Source: Blumeriella jaapii
Lineage: Eukaryota; Ascomycota; Leotiomycetes; Helotiales; Drepanopezizaceae
Reading direction: 5' to 3'
DNA length: 64,000 bases
Assembly: GCA_009599575.1 (NCBI GenBank)
Contig: VWND01000001.1
Coordinates: forward strand, 2,914,001 to 2,978,000
Position 1 is the stretch's first letter. Every line of letters begins with the position of its first letter. Below the pieces are notes generated by a model. That model searched no databases. It had not been told where the DNA came from and was given only the letters and a program-made list of their open reading frames with translations. This document shows, one piece after another, positions 1 to 13,905 of this stretch. The translations under genes were made by a program, and so were the position numbers.

Positions 1-3000
1 AATAAACGTAAGTTTCATTGGCCGAAATCTTACTTTTTTATAGCTTTTTACGCTCGTTGTATTAAAGTTTTTTATTTGCATTTTCGAAAGATTTAATCTC
101 GCTATTAAAACGACGCTGTAAAACGTAACAAAAACCTTGACTAATTGTGGCAGATTTACGACGCTATGCGAAACGCGAAAAAGTCGAATTTTATTCGCGG
201 TGCTAATTTCAATAGCGACGCTAATAAAATAATACAAAAAATTATACTATTATTTTTTCAGGCTAACGATTTCTTTTTTATTATTTTTTTTTCTTTTTTT
301 TTCTTTTCGTCAGAACAGCTTTTTCGTTTTACGAAAAACAATTATATTAAAAACCAAAGGAAAGCTTTCGCCGCGATGGCCTTTCAGCTTAATATAATCG
401 ATAGTTTAAATAAGCAATTATTTTTTAAATCTTTTAAACGATCAGTTCGAAAACGAATCTTTTAATCTACTGCTTACTCAATTTTCATTTGCTAAATCAT
501 TGCATACGCTTTTAAGCTGATTTTCAGAAAAAAAGCAATTGAAATGTTTTCAACTTTTTTATACGAGATCGATAAAATACTAAACGATTTTACGTATAAC
601 GCTTTTTTTAAAACTTAATTTTATAATTTTTTCGAACGTTTTAAAATTAACGAAATATCGATTTCGACTTTTTCAACCAGCTTAACAAAGCTAATTTCGA
701 ATAAACTTTTTTTCGAATCTTTTTCTTCGGAATACAAAAACCTCGAATACGTGTTTTTTAAAGCCGTTAGTAACAAGCTAGCCTTTTACCGGCCCTACGA
801 TTATAAAATCGAGCTTATTGTAAATAAAAAAAAGCTGAAATACACTTTTTTATACAAAATATCAATTTCAAAGCTCGAAATTATCAAAACCTATTTGTAA
901 AACAATTTTAACAAAAGCTTTATCGAACTTTTTATCGCTTTTTTCGCTGCTTTAATACTTTTCGCTAAAAAACCCGACGGTTTATTGCGTTTTTGTATCG
1001 ATTATCGAGCTTTTAATAACGTTATTCGTAAAAACCGCTATTTTCTTTTTTTTATCGATAAGACTTTTGCTCGTTTTCGAAAGCGCGAATTTTTACGAAG
1101 CTCGATATTCGTTAAGCTTTTCACAGAATTCGAATAGATTTTGCTAATAAAAAACTGACGACGTTTCGTACGCGTTACGGCGCTTATAAATGCAAAATGC
1201 TACCTTTTGGCTTTATTAATAAATTCGCAATTTACCAACGCTATATAAACGATGTTTTTTTCGATTATTTAAACGATTTTTGCATTGCATATCTGAATAA
1301 TATTTTTATTTATTCGTCCGACCTTTTGAAATACGCTATATATGTTCGCAAAATGCTTTAAAAACTCGCTGACGTTAGATTATAAGCCGATATTCGGAAA
1401 TCTGAATTCAACGTTATTCGGACCCGTTACCTAAGCTTTATTATTTCGACTAAAAGCTTAAAGATAAATCCAGAAAAAGTTTCCGTGGTCGCTTATTAAA
1501 AGCTTTCTACCATTGTAAAAAGTATATAAAGCTTTTTTGATTTTTATAACTTTTACCGACGTTTTATTCGAAACTACGATATAATTGCAAAGCTTTTAGT
1601 TTATTTAACCAAAGCTAACGTTTTTTTCAATTTTACTTTTGAATATCAAAAAAGTTTCGACCTTTTTATATTAGCTTTTATTATTGCATTAATTTTACAA
1701 TATTATAAGCAAAACCTTTTTTGCATATTAAAAACTGACGCTTCCGACGGCGTAATAGCTTTTGTGCTTTCGCAATTTTATAATAACGACTGGCTTTTAG
1801 TCGCTTATTTTAGCAAAACCATAGCTTTCGCAAAACTAAACTACGTCGTATACGACAAAGAAATGCTCGCAATCGTAAGATTTTTAAACAACTTTCGTGC
1901 TAAACTAATTGGTTTAATTTATCAGATTAAAATTATTATTAATTATAAAGCTTTGAAATATTTTATGATTTTTAAATTCTTAAACGCTCGATAAGCACGT
2001 TAAGCCGAGCTTTTCGCCGATTACAACTTTTTTATTACGTATAAACCAAGTAAACACAACTTTTTAGCTAACGCATTAATACGTCGTACGAGCAAACTCG
2101 ACCGCCAAAACTTTTTTAAACGCATTCAGCGCTTGCAAACCTTTTTCCGAGCAAATCAGATCGATCACCGCCTTTTAATTAAAAAACTTCGATCTTTTAC
2201 GGTTTCCGAAACAACTGTTTTTATCGTTGAAATAGCTGATCTTTTTCTCGCATTTCGTATCGTTAACTAAATTTTCTACGCTAATCGCATAATTAGCAGC
2301 TTGATAACCTTTCGAAAAAAAGCTGTACGAAACGCTACGAAAAAAAACGACGATAATAATACTTCGTTTTCGTATATATTTAAACGCGACCTGCTGCTAT
2401 ATTACGGTCGCTTAATAATATCAAACGTCGATTACTTTCGTTTGGCTTTCGTACGAAAAATGCACGACCAGATTTTCATCGCTTATTTTAACGTTCGCAA
2501 AACTACGCAATTGCTTTCGGACCAATATTATTAGCGAAATATAACAGTTTTCGTAAAACAATACTATCGCAATTGTTACGCTTATCGAAGAAATTTTGTT
2601 TTAAAAAATAAACGCCCCGGCCTTTTTCAGCCTTTTTCTGTTTTTGACCATTTTTAAAAACATGTTACAATAAACTTTTGCAGTTTTAACAAAAACAAAC
2701 ACGATTACGATAACGTATTCGTAATAATAAATCGCTTTTCTAAGCAAGCCATTTCGATCTTTTGCCATAAAAATATCGACGCTCGAAGCCTCGCTAAATT
2801 GTATATATTCCACGTATATAAGTATTTTGGCTTTTTAAAAAATATTATTAGCGATCGTAGCTTTTAGTATTAATCTATCTTCTGATTTGAATTAAACAAA
2901 ATACTCGGTACGCAACTGAAGCTTTCGATAGCCGCTCATTTTAAAACCGATAGTCAGACCGAAATTTACAATTAATATTTGCAAAAACGCTTTCGATCTT

Positions 3001-3866
3001 TCGTGAATTTCTATTAAAACGATTAAAGCGAATTTCTTTTAATAATAAATTTCGCTTAAATAGTTTTCTTTTACGAAAGTTTAAATGGCCTTTTATCTTT
3101 TGAAATTGTATACGATTACATTCCCTATACCAATTGAAACTGGAAGCTCGATACTTTCCTTTTTCTTAATCTTTTATATAAGCTAAACGCAGACGAAGCT
3201 CGTGCGTACGCTCGCCGTTATTACGACGCTTAGAACTTTGTTAAATCGTACTTTTAACAAGCCTACGACAAAATAAAAAGAAATGCGAATAAGTCTCGCC
3301 GCGCGATCGATTTTAACGTTGGCGATTACGTATAGCTCGATATGCGTTTATTTCCGATCTTCCGGCTTTTTCGCAAGCTCGACAATTTTATAAACGGCCT
3401 TTTTAAAATTGTAGCCAAAATTTTCGATAACGCTTTTAAGCTAGACTTTTCTAATATTATAAACGTATATTTAGTTTTTCACGCTAATCGACTGCGTAAA
3501 GCAATTAACGACGCGCTTTCAGATCAGATTAACTCAGCTTCTAAATTTATTAATATAACTGGTAAGCTTAAATACGAAATCGAAAAATTAATCGCTTATC
3601 GAATGCAGCGGAAAACCTTTTAGTACAAAGCTTTTTAAGTAAGCTTAAATAAAAATCTTACGTGGTACCCCGCGTCTGATTTTATATACGCTTTTCTAAA
3701 AGTGCGCGACTTTCATTTGGCGCATAAAAAGCTTTCCGGTCCTTTTGCAAAACTTGTAAATTAGCTGAAAGCGTATTCCGAAGGTTTGGAATCGTACGAT
3801 CATTTGAATAATAACGTATCAATAAATAAAAGCTCGAGGGCGCGCTTTTTTCGAACGGAGAAATAA
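1..3866 (+). pseudogene. A1 pol remnant: RT, RNase H, integrase, chromodomain
   Basis: Broken polyprotein of a Ty3/Gypsy chromovirus. Reverse transcriptase lies at about 715-1370, with a KKPDG-like stretch followed by CIDYRA near 968-1010. The catalytic YLDD has become YLNN at 1290-1301, a double Asp-to-Asn change expected from G-to-A mutation. RNase H follows at about 1700-1995 with TDASDG still readable near 1733. Integrase covers about 2300-3480, with a zinc-binding end near 2395-2600, then a GPY/F-type segment near 3370. A chromodomain occupies about 3560-3866. Many TAA and TAG codons stand where sister copies have Gln. No product is expected. Confidence 0.85.
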
Positions 3867-4164
3867 TATAACGATTCATTCTGTTGCCACTTTTCGTATC
3901 ATTTTAGCAATTACGTATAGCTGCAAGCTTTTTAGCAACTACGTATAGTTGCAAGCTCTCTGGTCTTTTAATAAGTTTTCCCATTAATTGTAAAGATTAT
4001 TTATATATATAAAGCTTTTTTTTTTTAGCAACTTCTGCTTTTTGCAATTGTTGATTCTAAGTGAATATCTTTGTTATAAAACCAAAGGCTCGTTTTCTTA
4101 TACCATGTAAACACGGCGACCAGTTGACTGATCTCCCAGCCCTTCGACTGATTAAATCGTCACA
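3867..4164 (+). repeat. LTR of family A, 3' LTR of A1
   Basis: About 298 bp. It starts TATAACGATTCATT (mutated TGTGACGATTCACT) and ends ATCGTCACA. It matches the LTRs at 15673, 35124, 37223, 49891 and 62453. It is slightly longer than the usual 265-269 bp. Confidence 0.9.
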
Positions 4165-4470
4165 GTCGTAATTTAGCAGACATTTGTCGTAGTTAAAGCT
4201 TTTGCGAACGAATTTAATTTTAACGAAGCTTTCGTAATCGAATAGAAATTCGTTAACGTTTTGAATTATTATATCGAATTGTTTTATAAATATTTTTACG
4301 AAAGCCGTTTATTAATTTAAAATAGCGGTATTATATGCTTGCTTAAATTCGGAAAAATTGCGTATAATAATTTCGTTTTAAAATGAGTTAAAAATAAATT
4401 TGTTAAATTTAATAACGCTTTGCTTAAAAAACGATATAATATCGATGGGTTTATTAATTAAAAAAGTATA
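4165..4470. other. Coding-like remnant of unknown origin
   Basis: This stretch between A1 and the AT-extreme sequence matches neither A nor B. Both strands read as possible damaged protein. The minus frame has about three TAA codons in about 100 codons and an amphipathic look; the plus frame has about five stops. It may be the 3' part of G or an older element under A1. No function is proposed. Confidence 0.25.
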
Positions 4471-5090
4471 TTATATTTATTAAAAAATAATTAAGAAAAA
4501 GTAAAAGAATTATAAGGTATTTGTATTTAAAAGTCACGAGAATTCGCATATTGTTTTTTTAATATTATAATTATTTAAACAAATATTCGTTTAAAAAAAC
4601 GAAAAAAATAAATAATACAAAAAGTAGCAAATAATAAAATGCATAAAAAATAGTTTTCGTAGAATATGCGAGTAATATAAATGTATTAAATATACGGCTT
4701 AAATATATACAAAGCTTTTGTTTTAGTAAACAAAAGTATAATTAAATAAAAAAAAGTATAATAGGTGTTTTAAATAATATAAAAAAAGGTTTTAAAAATA
4801 AACAATATATATAAAACAGAATAATTAGGTTATATATAAGCAAAGCAAAACAAAAACAATAAAATAATATATAATAAAAAGAAAAACAATAAATAGCAAA
4901 AATAATAAAACAGTTAATAAATAATTTTGTATGCATTTTTTTTTTTTCGGTTATAAATGGAATTACGATTTGAATTGTATTTTCAACAGCGGAGTTATCG
5001 TACGGTTGTTTCCAGACTTTTTCAAAAGGTTTTTTTTTTTTTTAGAAATATAATCGTTTTGGTCGGAATCGTCGTCGGATTTGCTGAAAT
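4471..5090. other. AT-extreme stretch without recognisable coding
   Basis: About 620 bp that are almost pure A/T, with runs of ATAAAAA and TATATA. It lies between the coding-like remnant and the integrase end of G, where the 3' untranslated part of G would be expected. No LTR end could be recognised. The short frame at 4742-4936 is low-complexity Phe, Ile and Tyr and is not regarded as a gene. Confidence 0.5.
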
Positions 5091-5130
5091 CGAAATTGCT
5101 ATTTAAATTAAAATTTAAAAAATAAATTTG

Positions 5131-8100
5131 CTAGTTTTTTTTGTAAAATCGTTTTAACCGGTTGGCGGCGAACGTTTTTTTTAGTTTTGTTTTATCGAGT
5201 TTCGTAAGCTTATAATAACTTTTATTTAATTCGGCTTCGTATATTTCGTAAAATCCGAGCCATTTATAATTAAGTTTAATATCGGCTGATTTATTAATAG
5301 CGCGTTGAACGTCGTAAATCAGAATCATATTTTTTTTTAATTAGCGTTTTTTTTAAAACCTTGGTTTTATTTTAGACTTTTTTAGCCGTTTTTTTATATT
5401 TCTTTTTTTTTTAAATTATTTCTTTTATATTTATATCGCGGTAGTTTAATTGTTTAAATTTTATTATTAATAAATCTGCTTTCGTTTTCATTTTAATTAC
5501 GTTATAAAACTTTTATATAAGTTATTTTGTTTTCAAAAATAATCGAGCGTTTTTGCCGTATTAAATAAAAAATGGGATTATTTCAGTAAAAGCGTATATG
5601 CATATACGTATAACAAAAAGCATTTTCGAAAATTTCCGCGATTAACGTTTATAATTTTTTCGAATGGCTTTTAAAAAGCCGTCGAAAATATTTTTATAGC
5701 TTCGTTTAACGGATTCGTTGCTTTTCGAATTATAAGCTAAAATTTGAATGCGTTAAATGCCGTATTTTTTTGTAAAAGTCTCGATAACGCTTTTATTTTC
5801 GGGCTTATTATCGACGTTTAATTTGCTAAACAAACCGTATCGATATATAACGTTTTTTTAAAAAAAAATCGTTATAGCTTCGAAAATAGCGTTTCGGAAA
5901 AATCGCTTTTTAAGTTATCCGGATAAGTCGTCGATAACGAATACGAAATATATATATTCGCGATCGGTAATCGATACGCGTATAACGTCGAAATTGATTT
6001 TTTTTTAAATTTCAAAAAACCACGTCGAATATAATAAGTTTTTCGGCCAGGCTTTCGTTTTTAACAAAAAATGCAGCTTTTAACGAAGGCTTTGCAATTT
6101 TCGAAATACTTTTTTTATTAAAAATCGTTTTTGATTCGGTAATAAATAGTTTTAGCTTTTTTATAAAATACTTTTTCGTAGGTTTTTTTTATAATTTAAA
6201 ACTTATCGATTTTGTTATTTATTACTAAGCGTTTTTAATATATATTATCTTTTATTTTATATAGCTTTTTATCGGCTAAAATATAATCGAAAACTTAATT
6301 TTTAAATAATTTAAACTGATAATTTAGCACGCTAAATAATTTTAATAAAATAATTAAATAATATGCGATTAAATAAAAGATTTCGGTTTTATAATTATCG
6401 ATTAAAAATTTATTTTCGTCGTTAATCGGCTTATTCCGATCGTTTTCGGTCAAATTTATTCGCGGTGCTAGCCGAGATAATAACGCGAATGCTTTTTCGG
6501 CCCGAAAATTAATATTTTTTATTCGCGATGCTAGCCGAAATAACAACGCGAATAGTTTCGGTTTTATAAAATTCAAAGTATAAATAGCAAAGCAGCCGAT
6601 TTCGTTAACGATTTATTCGTCGATATTTTATTCGCTTTGTTTAGCGAAATTAAACGGATAAAAACGTTTTCGTTTGGAAAGGCCGTTTGCCGCTATATTA
6701 ATTGTTTTTTTAATATGCTTGATTTCGAAGTTTATAAGTCGCATTTAAGCTATTTAATTAATAATAAGCGCTTTTGATAAATTATTAGCTTTTTTATTTA
6801 ATTAATCGATAAAAACTTTTGCGTTTATTTTCAAAATGAAATATACGCCGTATAATTCGCTTTTTATTTTTTTTTTTGCTTTAAAAGCGCTTCGATATTT
6901 TTGTTTAATAGCATCGTAACGTGTTTTAACGAAAGATTATAAGCCGCTTTCGAATCGTAAAAAATGCCGTTTTTTATTTTCGTCGATTTGTTATAATACA
7001 GCTTTGTAACCGAAAATGCTAGCGTCGATAATTAAAATAATTTCTTTTGCGTTTGCGCTGTAATCGATTCGTATAAGCGATAAGGCCGATAAAAGATCGT
7101 TTTTAAAAACTTTTATAATTTTGCTTTGCTTTTTTTTCTAAACGAAATCGATTTTTTTTTTTTTTATAACATAAATAAATGCAGCTTTTTAAAAAAAAAT
7201 TTTAATTTAATTGCGGTAATAAATCACAACGCTAATAAAAGCTTTGGCTTCGGTAATATTTTTATATTTTTTTTATTCGCAAATCTTTTTAATTTTTTTT
7301 CGTTAAAAATGGCGGCCAGCGCTGTTAATTATATAACCGACGATATTTATTTCGGACATAAAGAATTTTAATCGAAGGCCAATACTAGCTTTGGCTTTTT
7401 CGAAGCAGATTATAATTTTGTCGATGTTTTAAATATATTTTATTATATAACGTCGAATTTCAGAAAAAAACTTTTTATTATTATAATATAATCTGAGATT
7501 TTTTATTTCGATATTATTAACGTAAAAAAAAGCAATATCAGAAATGTAAATCATAAGAATTTTATATACGATTTTTACGAATTAAACGATTAAATTAATA
7601 GCTTTTATAAATATTTTGGTTATACGTAGCAAAGCGATTAATATTTGAATTGCCGTTATATTTCGAAATCGTAGGTTAAGCACCAAATGATCGTAGCCGG
7701 TAAACAGGTCGAGAAAAAAAGCAATTGTTAATTTTACGAATTCGTTTGAAAATTAATCGACGTTAAATAATACGTTGGCGTTTCGTATCGTTATTTTGTT
7801 TATTTCGACGATTGCGATAATAAATTTGTAAATGCTTTTTTTTTTTTCGCAACGATAAACCATTTGTTTTTATATAAATCGTAGCAGAATTCGAGGATTT
7901 TTTGCTTAATTCGTTTTTTTAGTATTTCGATTATTTTATTTTAAAAAGCTTTAAAAATTAAAAAGATTTTTTTTTGCCAAGCTTCGTAAAACACAATTTT
8001 AATATCGATATAAAACGTAACGTTAAAGCTGAATTAGCTTATTTCAGTAAAATCGAAAGCTATAATTTTTTTCCGATTGCGTAAAATTTCGTATAAAATT

Positions 8101-9800
8101 TCTTTTTTTTTAGCAAAAATTAAATTCCGATTGCTAAATTATCAAATCGTTTTTTTATAAATCGGCTATTAAATAATAAACTGAAAAATCGGCCGATAAT
8201 AAATCCTTCGAATTCGCTAATAATTAATTAAAATGGTTTTGTTATTTTGTTTTTTTCGAACCAATCGTTTATTTTTCCGGAAATATTTTTAACGGATTTA
8301 TCAAAATTCACAAAACGTATTTTATTAGCTTTACGTTTGTAAAAAGGGCTGATATTAATACAAAAAAATAAAATATGAAAATCGGGTTTGTTTAATACGA
8401 AAACGAAATCTTCGGAAATTTTATTTTCGAATTAACAATCAAAAATATTAATATTAGCTATTTTTATTCGCGATGCTATTTCGATTAGCGACGTAAATGC
8501 TTTTAGCCGAATATTTTTCAGGTTTTATTATAGTTTAGCGTTTGTTTTAAAACCAAAGCCGGCTATTCGTTTTTCGATAAAACGTCGATTAAAAAGATTT
8601 TGTCGCCGGCGACGATAATTTGATTTTAAAAAAATCGGTTTTAGTTTTAAAAAAAAGCTTTTATTTGGCCGTTTTCGATATATTTAAAACTAACGAAGCT
8701 TTCCAAGATTCAAAGCATTTTAAAAATAATAAAATAAAAGCATTTTTTTATTATTAAAAAATTTTTATAAGTAATAATACTTTTAACGTCGATTTTAATA
8801 TTTCGTACAATTTTATTAAATTTAATCGTATTTTTATTAACGATAATATAAATTATTCGTTTGTCGATAATAATCGGGATTTTATTAGCTTCGGCCGTTT
8901 TTTGATTTATGCAATTGATTTCGGCTTTATTATCGAATAAAACGAAAGCGGTCGTACTTTTTTTAAGTATAATTTTTATTTTAGCGCTTTTATAGCCGTA
9001 TAAAAGCAGTTTCGTCGTTTTGATTTTTGTGTTTTTATAACGAGGGCCAAAAAGCTGATTTTTTCCGAGGATTTCTTTTTATCGGCCAAATTAATTGCGG
9101 TGTTATAAATTTCTTTTTAATTTTTTTTTAATTTAAAATCGTTTTTTTTCGAATGATTTTAATTTTTTCGTTTTTTTTTAATGTAAAGATTTGTTTGTTA
9201 ATAACTTTGTCGAATTTTTTTTTTGTATTAAATAAGTCGCTGAATTTTAATTTAATTTTTTGTTTTATAATCTTTTTAATAGCTTTGTCGACGGCTTCGG
9301 AGCTAATATATTTGTCGATTTATTTTTCGCTTCGCATTAATAATAAGCGTTTAAAAACTGGTATTTTTTAACTAATTTGAATCGGAATATCGGTGTCGAT
9401 ATTTTTTATATTATCGTTTATTTTTTCTATTATAAGCGTTTTTTTAATAATTTTATCGGTTTTTTTTTCGAATTTCAAAATCTTTTTTTTTTTCAATTCT
9501 AACGTTTTTTTTCATATCAGTTGATTTAGCGAATAAAACAAAAGCATTTTGCTTTTTTGTAATTTGCTGGCTTAAATATGAAATTATAATATTTGCAAAT
9601 GCGATAATTGCATTAGTAATATATGTATTTGTCTTTTATTTATATATTTGCATTTTATTTATATTTAAAATAAAAGTTTTTTTTTTAATTAATACGCTTT
9701 CGGAAATGTTTTTTCTTTTACTAGTAAAAATCGTTTTCGCATTTTTTCTGTTTTTTAAGCAATCGTTCTATTTCGTATTTTTTATTTTCAAGCGAATAGT
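5131..9800 (-). pseudogene. G pol remnant: protease region, RT, RNase H, integrase
   Basis: On the minus strand the RT core lies at about 7470-7930. It reads like the fungal Ty3 RT with LFTGYDHL (usually LFSGYD), and its catalytic centre is YVNN (from YVDD) near 7510-7525. RNase H follows at about 6820-7060 with an IDAS start and an RFESGL stretch. Integrase lies at about 5131-6250 with DNKPENK (catalytic Asp region). It ends in the well-preserved segment at 5131-5328, with KWLGFYEIYEAELNKSYYKL and a final NRLKRFYKK; that segment has ATG and no internal stop. Stops elsewhere are TAA, TAG and TGA. The protease could not be located precisely. Confidence 0.75.
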
Positions 9801-9849
9801 ATTTAATTAGCTTTGATTTTTAGCTTTATTAAAAAAACTTATTTCTGCT

Positions 9850-11330
9850 TTTACCGGTCCGAGGCAAATTGCTTTGTATTTATTAATATAGCAGATACTA
9901 TTATTTATACAGAAATTAAATATTTTATATTTTAAGCGAATATAAGGTTTTTCGCAATAAATTTTTTTATTATTACAAAACTCGCATTTAAAACTACGAG
10001 GTCTGTTTTAATAATTATTTTTACTATTTTAATAGCCGCGATTTTGATTTTCGCGTTAGTTTTCTTTTTTCTTTTGATAATCGTTATTATAATTAATGTT
10101 TCGCTGATTTTAATCGTTAGTACGAAAAAATTATTATTAAACAGCTATTATTTTTACGATAGCTTAGCGAAGTTAATCGCTTCGCGCATTTTAAAAGGAA
10201 GAGTTGTTGTAAAAGCTATTTTAATCGTTTTTATTATCCGAGTTAACGTAAGAAAGTTTTTTCTGCTATTGCATAAGATTTTCGATTTTGCTTTGCAGTT
10301 TTTAAATTTTAATATCGGTAAATTTTAATACAAGAGTTTCGATATTTTTATTAAGCTTTTTTAAGTCAATAAACTTTGCAAAACGATTAAATAATATAAT
10401 AATAAATTGTTTCTTAGCGATTTCGGTAACTTTTAGTAGTTGGGTATATTTCTGTACTAAAGCTTTTACGTTTTTTTTGTAAATAAAAAAGAGAGATTTC
10501 TTTTGGTTTATAATTTTAATAATACGTTCGCTTTGGTTTTGTTTAAAAACGAATTTCACAAATTTGAAATATTAATCGAAGGTTTTAAGGTTTTGTTTAT
10601 TAATCTTAAGATGCTTAATAGTTTTATTGCGAATGCTAGTTAAAAAGCTAAGTAAAAACAATTTTTTTTGCTTAATTTCGCTTAAGATCTTTTTGTTAAC
10701 GAAAACGTCAGAAACTTTCGTATAAATACGATAATAAGTTTTAAGTTTTTTGGCTTGGCGAATTGTTATAACAAATTGTTTGAAAAAAGCGATAATATCG
10801 CGAATTTGCTAGCGATCGTAGTTTCGGAACTCCGATTTTAAAGCTTTAATTAGCTTACGCTAGTCTCGAGCTTTAATAAGTTTTTATTTATTTATCGATT
10901 TAATAATATTTTTGGTAATTGGGTTATTATAGCGAAAGAGTTTATCGAATATTTTAGTTTTAAAAATTCCGAAATTCTTATAGGTTTTTTTATATTTCTC
11001 GATAAAATCGGTAATATTGGCGCTATTAAATAAAAATGCATTAGGAAAGCTAAAAAGGGGTATGCGGCTTCGCATAAGAAAACGAAAAGCGTTGTTGTTT
11101 ATAATATTAATAAAAGTGTTGGTAGGATTTAAATTAAATAAATAAGTGTTTTTTGAAATTGCAGATTAAAGGTTTTTAGTATGAAAGAAATCGTTTTTAA
11201 TAAAGAAGCTATTAAAAAGGTTTTTGTATTTTCTGAAGAAATTAAATAAAATAAAGTTGCGTTTAAACATTTGGATAATATATTAAAAAACTTGTTTTTT
11301 AATAGATTAATTAAATTGATATAATATCGT
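9850..11330 (-). pseudogene. G gag remnant
   Basis: At 10884-11075 the minus strand encodes LFNSANITDFIEKYKKTYKN, followed by a YNNPITKNIIKSI stretch. This is the typical start of the fungal Ty3 Gag domain (a Phe-x-Gly-Thr-Asn-Val-Thr-Asp-Phe-like motif in relatives). At 10302-10559 another open piece fits the later Gag region. At about 9850-10000 a Cys-rich piece (CEFCNNKK) is probably the damaged zinc knuckle. Several stops separate the pieces. Confidence 0.65.
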
Positions 11331-12114
11331 TGTATAATTTACGGTTTCGATATTCCGTGGCTTAGGCTAATACACGTACAGCCATTTCTTTATTATTTTT
11401 AATAAGAAGCCGCAAATTGTAATTATTATAATCATAAAGCGTAAAATCAGAAGGTTGAGTTTTCGCTAGGCGTTTGACCAAAAGAAATTTAATTCAAAAG
11501 GGCCGAGCGCAACGGTCGAAGCGTACGAACCAATATTCGATTTGTTATTTTTAAACAAAAAAGCGATTTTCGAGCTTTAAATTTCGCACGGTTCAAAATT
11601 GCCTAACCGTAATTTCAAACGTTTTTAAAATGTATTGCACTTTTATAATTTAATAACTGTGCGCAAAATAAAAAAAGCTATTAGAAATCTTTTATATAAT
11701 ACAGCTGCGAATAATATTATATAAAAAGTCTTTTAAGCCGTAATAGCGAAATATCGAAATCGATTTTAACTGCGAATTTTGAAAAATGCATCGGCGAATA
11801 TATAAAAACGAAACACCGAAATTTAAATCCCTGCGTAGATTACCAAATGTAAAAGTAAATAGGAAAACCAGATTGATACGGCCATATATCGGTAAGTAAA
11901 ATAATTTAAAGAATCCTTAGAAAAAACTAAAAAAAAGAAAAGAAAAATAAATAAAAGTATGAATTAAACTGCGTACTTATAATACTATTTAAAGAAATGC
12001 TTTGCTTTTATATTTATTAAAAGTAGTCAGTGGCAGGGGGTCTCGGAGGGGTCCAAGCCTCGACCATAGCTAAAACTACCAACTCCCATTAATACAAAGT
12101 ATCACCGTTTTACA
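11331..12114 (-). repeat. Leader and 5' LTR region of G
   Basis: No coding seen. The outermost 95 bp (about 12020-12114) are far less AT-rich than the rest and include GGGGTCTCGGAGGGGTCC. On the minus strand the region begins TGTAAAACGG, a normal LTR start. The inner LTR boundary is not resolvable because no second LTR copy is in the window. Confidence 0.45.
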
Positions 12115-13905
12115 TTGGTTAAATAAATTAAAAGCTTTGCAATTATACCGTAGTTTCGAATAAAACGTCGGTAAAAATTACAAAAACCAAAAAAGCTTTA
12201 TACACCTTTTATAATAATAAAAAGCTTTTAGTAAGCGACTACGAAGATTTTTTCTAAATCTACTTTTAAGCTTTTAATAAAAATAATAAAACCTAAATAA
12301 CGGATCCGAGTAACGTTAAATTCAAACTTCCGAATATCGGTCTGTAATTCAGCGTCAGCGAGCTTTTAAAGCATTTTGCGAACATATATAACGTATTTTA
12401 ATAAATCGGACGAATAAATAAAAATATTATTCAGATATATAATACAAAAATCGTTTAAATAATCGAAAAAAACGTCGTTTATATAGCGTTGATAAATTGC
12501 GAATTTATTAATAAAGCCAAAAAATAGCATTTTATATTTATAGGCGCTGTAACGCGTACGAAACGTCGTTAATTTTTTATTAGCGAAATCCATTCGAATT
12601 TTGTAAAAAGCTTAACGAATATCGAGCTTCGTAAAAATTCGTGCTTTCGAAAAACGAGCAAAAATCTTATCGATAAAAAAAAAATAGCGATTTTTACGAA
12701 TAACGTTATTAAATGCTCGATAATCGATATAAAAACGTAGTAAACCGTCGGGTTTTTTAACGAAAAGCATTAAAGCAGCGAAAAAAACGGTAAAAAATTC
12801 GATAAAGCTTTTGTTAAGATTATTTTGCAAATAAGTTTTGATAATTTCGAGTTTTAAAATCGATATTTTATACAAAAAAGTGTATTTCAGCTTTTTTTTA
12901 TTTATAATAAGCTCGATTTTATAATCGTAAAGCCGGTGAAAAGCTAGCTCGTTACTAGCGGCCTTAGAAAACACGTGTTCGAAGTTTTTGTACTCCGGAG
13001 AAAAAGATTCGAAAAAAGATTTATTCGAAATTAGCTTTGCTAAACTGATTGAAAAAGTCGAAATCGATATTTTATTAGTTTTAAAACTTTCGAAAAAACT
13101 GTAAAATTAGATTTTAAAAAAATGTTTAATATAAAATCGTTTAATATTTTATCGATTTCGTACAAAAAAACTAAAAACATTTTAATTGCTTTTTTTCTAA
13201 AAATTAGCTTAAAAGCGTATGCAATAATTTGACAAATGAAAATTAAATAAGCAATAAATTAAAAAACTCGTTTTCGAACTGGTCGTTTAAAAGATTTAAA
13301 AAATGGCTTATTTGAACTATCGATTATATTAAGCTGAAAAGCTATCGCGGCGAAAACCTTTCTTTGGTTTTTAATATAATTGTTTTTCGTAAAACGAAAA
13401 AACTATTCTAACGAAAAAAAAAAAAAAAAAAAATAATAATAAGAAAAAGGATCGGCAACCTGGAAAAATAATATAATTTCTTATATTATTCTACTAGCGT
13501 CGCTATCGAAATTAACATCGCGAATAGAATTCGACTTTTTCGCGCTTCGTATAGCGTCGTAAGTCTGCCACAATTAATTAAGATTTTTGTTACGTTTTAC
13601 AGCGTCGTTTTAATAGCGAAATTAAATTTTTCGGAAATGCAAATAAAAAACTTTAATACAACGAGCGTAAAAAGTTGTAAAAAAGTAAAACTTCGGCTAA
13701 TAAAGCTTGCGTTTATTACAATTTAATAAAACTTAATATTCGGCCAATTAAGCTTTTTTTAAAATGATACTATAATTTCCGAAATTAATAATTAAAAAAA
13801 AAGTAAACGATTATATTCGATTGTTAATAATAAAATTAAAAAGCGTAAAATATGTAATTAAATAGCCACGAGCTTTATTATACTCTTTTACAAGAAAAAA
13901 AGCCG
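12115..13905 (-). pseudogene. A2 pol fragment (RT)
   Basis: The minus frame at 12612-12974 carries the RT palm with LFVKKPDGLLRFYIDYRAFN. Downstream, 12366-12593 reads into the YLNN (from YLDD) near 12424-12440. The segment ends at 12115 because of the G insertion, so RNase H, integrase and chromodomain are absent here. It is nearly the same sequence as A4 at 46750-47115. Confidence 0.85.

Larger units (their letters stand above)
1..4164 (+). mobile_element. Ty3/Gypsy element family A, copy A1 (3' part)
   Basis: This is the 3' two thirds of a family A element, cut by the window start. Its first bases match A3 from about position 17948, so LTR, gag and protease lie outside the window. It carries pol, ending in a chromodomain, and then the 3' LTR. 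The pol stop codon (3864-3866) directly abuts the LTR, as in A3. A1 probably sits inside the G element, because the sequence after its LTR is not family A and G protein remains begin less than 1 kb further on; its 5' junction is not visible. Confidence 0.85.
4165..12114 (-). mobile_element. Ty3/Gypsy element family G
   Basis: A degenerate element distinct from A, B and F. On the minus strand it reads gag (about 11330-9850), then protease, RT, RNase H and integrase (down to 5131). Its 5' edge is set at 12114, where minus-strand sequence starts TGTAAAACGGTGATAC and the neighbouring A2 sequence resumes with TTGGT. The left edge is hidden, probably because A1 inserted near its 3' end. No intact frame remains. 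Confidence 0.7.

Noticed and set aside
3682..3879. Antisense frame at the end of A1, also seen at 37478-37675 in A4
   Set aside because: The sense strand here encodes the conserved chromodomain end of pol. The antisense frame is its shadow, unlike those in B and F.
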